From NCBI GenBank assembly GCA_902779575.1, contig CACZBW010000003.1, forward strand, positions 223,039 to 287,038: a DNA stretch of 64,000 bases, written 5' to 3'. The position numbers and the translations under genes are program-made. Within the stretch, counting starts at the first letter, position 1. Each line of letters opens with the position of its first letter. Shown here one piece after another: positions 62,438 to 64,000 of the stretch. The DNA comes from an uncultured Lachnospiraceae bacterium (GTDB lineage Bacteria; Bacillota; Clostridia; Lachnospirales; Lachnospiraceae). The notes beneath the pieces are model-generated. The model searched no databases and was not told where the DNA came from. It worked only from the letters and a program-made list of their open reading frames with translations.

Positions 62438-62737
62438 TCAGTTTATATGCTGTATCCTTTGATAAGGCCTCCAGTTCTTCCTGTCTGGCAGAAAAAACTG
62501 TTCCAGCTTCTCACGGTCATCATAGACTTCAAGGATCCTGACGATATCCGCAAGGGAAAAGCCCATATCCTTCAGAGCGGCAATGCGGCCCGCTACAGGG
62601 AGCTGATCCTCTCTGTAATACCGGTAATCCGTAAAGCGGTCGGTCTCAGCCGGTTTCAGAAGGCCAATCTCATCATAATGGCGGAGCATTCTGACGCTGA
62701 CTCTGGACAGTTTTGAAAATTCTCCGATTTTCAGCAT
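62438..62737 (-). CDS. MerR-family DNA-binding domain (5' part of a frameshifted gene)
   Basis: 99 residues. Complete winged HTH (LKIGEFSKLSRVSVRMLRHYDEIGLL, YRYYREDQLPVAGRIAALKDMGFSLADI). After EQFF the sequence loses likeness and soon stops. One extra T in the T6 run (62492-62497 on the plus strand as A6) would join it to the GyrI-like part and give a 271-residue protein, the normal length of this MerR group. Confidence 0.85.
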   Translation of the reverse strand: MLKIGEFSKLSRVSVRMLRHYDEIGLLKPAETDRFTDYRYYREDQLPVAGRIAALKDMGFSLADIVRILEVYDDREKLEQFFLPDRKNWRPYQRIQHIN

Positions 62738-62835
62738 GGCGGTACCTCCTGTTGCTGATTTTTTGAGCTCACGTACATCTTAATGCCTGCCATAATGTGA
62801 GAGTCAAGGGCTTTCTTTCACAATAAAGTTAATAG

Positions 62836-62868
62836 GGCGGTGTCAGGACTCTACATCCTGGCACCGCC
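62836..62868. repeat. 33-base hairpin repeat, copy 2
   Basis: Second copy of the inverted repeat at 50485-50517, here 19 bases after the stop of the interrupted membrane-protein gene on the minus strand, so possibly its terminator. Confidence 0.65.
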
Positions 62869-62886
62869 GAATTTGCCTATAGACGA

Positions 62887-63333
62887 TCAATATTTTTTTC
62901 TTAACTGCCGATACGCCACATTTCCAATCACGATCTGAATTAAAAGCAGTCCAAACAGATACAGCACAATGACCTTGTGGTCTGATATGACTCCTGCTTT
63001 TCCCAGGATAGAAAAAACAACCTCGGAAATGCAGATGATAAGCAATCCGATCAAATAGGCGATTCTGCCCGACTTATCACGCAGCTTTTCGTTCAGCTCA
63101 TCATGGTGGTTGATATCCGCCTGCTCCTGCATTTCCTGATATCGCACCTGATTTTTCGGATCAGACCAGTAAAAATGCTGGATAATCCTTGCGATTCCAG
63201 GGCCTAAAGTGCCTCAAGCAAAACCCCAGAGTAAACCGTCGACTGCAGTCTCGCTGAAAGCTGCAGCCAGAACAAGACAGATCCCTACAAGCAATAATTT
63301 CATGCCCTCATTCAGATAGTTCTTTTTCATCAT
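62887..63333 (-). pseudogene. Membrane protein gene interrupted by an in-frame TGA
   Basis: From ATG 63333 (GGAAGG upstream) the frame reads MMKKNYLNEGMKLLLVG and ETAVDGLLWGFA, then TGA (63214-63216), then continues in frame GTLGPGIARIIQHFYWSDPK to the tail VLYLFGLLLIQIVIGNVAYR. Without the TGA it is 148 residues with three or four membrane segments. A GGA to TGA change at a glycine is the simplest explanation. The downstream 86 residues could be re-started at 63147. Family not recognised. Confidence 0.65.
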
Positions 63334-63373
63334 TAGCGCCTTCCTTGTAAATAAAGATCTGGTTTCTTGTTTT

Positions 63374-63640
63374 TCAAGGATGACTCTTCCATCTGTATAA
63401 CCCTCGCTCTAAATGATCAATTCTGGTCAGGGGAGTAGCACGGTCGTTAGTCGATTCATAAAAAGTACAGGCCTCTGCGTAATTTCCGGCCTCTGTTTTC
63501 ACCATAACACGGGAACGGTTCGCGCCAGTGAACCGCGAACACGATGCAGCCGCGGCAACTAATCCGGCCTTCCGCACAACATCGCCGGTAAAGAAGATCT
63601 CGTCATATTCCCCGCACTTGCAGCAGGGTATATTGAAAAT
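63374..63640 (-). other. Stretch with an open minus-strand frame of unknown nature
   Basis: An open frame reads ILLVIFNIPCCKCGEYDEIF and on to LERGLYRWKSHP, but its only ATG lies inside the tRNA-like sequence and no family is recognised. It may be the damaged tail of an older gene or non-coding. Confidence 0.25.
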
Positions 63641-63712
63641 GACCAACAGGATTCGAACCTGTACTCCCATCGATGTGAACGATGTGCCTGCTCTGCCCGG
63701 GTGTCCCTTCCG
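63639..63712 (-). tRNA. tRNA-Val(CAC)-like remnant
   Basis: On the minus strand a perfect anticodon arm CATCG-TTCACAT-CGATG (anticodon CAC, U33, A37), a 5-base variable loop and a perfect T-arm ACAGG-TTCGAAT-CCTGT follow in the correct order. The D-arm does not fold well and no 5' strand pairs with the 3' acceptor sequence TGGTCAT, so it is probably a broken tRNA gene. Confidence 0.4.
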
Positions 63713-63855
63713 AAACGCGACATGCTCTTTACAAGCACATAATTAACCTTGCGATTCTTGCGTTAGACTAATCATCAATCGCAATAATGCTGCCCTTTTG
63801 TTTATTATTCTATCACGGCTTGCCACTTATGAATAGATGTGTTATCCCAGCCCTC

Positions 63856-63909
63856 TTATTTGTTTTCACGTGACAGCAGTACTACGGTCTCAACATGGCA
63901 CGAGGAAAT
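63856..63909 (-). pseudogene. Possible RlmD/TrmA-type RNA methyltransferase tail
   Basis: The minus strand reads HVETVVLLSRENK and a stop, resembling the last motif of RNA uracil-C5 methyltransferases. The expected preceding residues lie in another frame or are absent. The remaining bases to 64000 show no clear gene. Confidence 0.3.
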
Positions 63910-64000
63910 GAAACTACTAATTCATACCTGCGCCGGTAAGCGGGAACTTGTCCACTGACTGCTGCCTGTTCGCAAAATCGTGTCCAGGAACATATCAACG

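Noticed and set aside
63374-63670. 98-codon minus-strand frame as a real gene
   Set aside because: Its start lies inside a tRNA T-arm-like sequence and no domain is recognisable; kept only as an uncertain stretch.

Overview
The window looks like a chromosomal segment of an obligately anaerobic Gram-positive bacterium of the Clostridia, most likely a Lachnospiraceae-like gut organism. This is judged from strong AGGAGG ribosome binding sites with frequent GTG/TTG starts, a two-gene transketolase, a two-part threonine/serine exporter, an NADP-type glutamate dehydrogenase, a CD1871A-type CXXC protein, SpoIIE-type phosphatases and many iron-sulfur proteins. No taxonomic marker gene is complete here, so the family is an inference.

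Layout. 1-6.6 kb (minus): a radical SAM/SPASM gene cut by the window edge, then a HAMP-SpoIIE phosphatase, a GNAT acetyltransferase and a 987-residue protein joining an extracellular sensor region to a major facilitator domain. 6.6-7.1 kb: a highly folded 195-nt element followed by a terminator. 7.1-8.9 kb: a LysR gene converging on a DeoR gene. 9.0-21.5 kb (minus): one long operon holding a Liv-type ABC transporter, homologues of E. coli ydjL, ydjJ, ydjI, ydjG and ydjH, and the 5-oxoprolinase genes pxpBCA. With the adjacent DeoR (ydjF-like) gene it forms a ydj cluster whose usual MFS transporters are replaced by an ABC importer and which has gained an oxoprolinase. 21.9-25.9 kb (plus): a second Liv-type binding protein, a class V aminotransferase and the exporter pair. 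26.1-30 kb: RraA-like protein, class I aminotransferase, gdhA.

30-39.7 kb is the most original part. It holds an iron-sulfur flavoprotein-like gene and an 857-residue protein (degenerate KaiC-like domain plus PPDK ATP-grasp domain) on the plus strand, facing a lactate/malate dehydrogenase-like gene and a 1,556-residue HD / helical repeat / nucleotidyltransferase / phosphoribosyltransferase fusion on the minus strand. I propose these as a candidate undescribed nucleotide- or energy-sensing system.

39.7-50.3 kb: split transketolase, an MBL-fold hydrolase beside an IS3-type remnant, a MATE pump, a small HTH protein, a ferredoxin-type aldo/keto reductase, a Fic-like/STAS/kinase fusion, a small membrane protein, a TIM-barrel isomerase and an AlkD-like protein. 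50.6-55.7 kb (minus) is a thiol-redox operon: two secreted TlpA proteins, a CD1871A fusion and a NapH-type iron-sulfur membrane protein fused to TlpA. 55.9-64 kb contains ordinary genes (DUF362, PAP2, ZIP with a heavy-metal domain protein) among many decaying ones: MATE, SpoIIE and hydrolase fragments, a frameshifted MerR gene, a membrane protein gene with an in-frame TGA, and a tRNA-like remnant. No CRISPR array, rRNA gene or intact transposase was seen.
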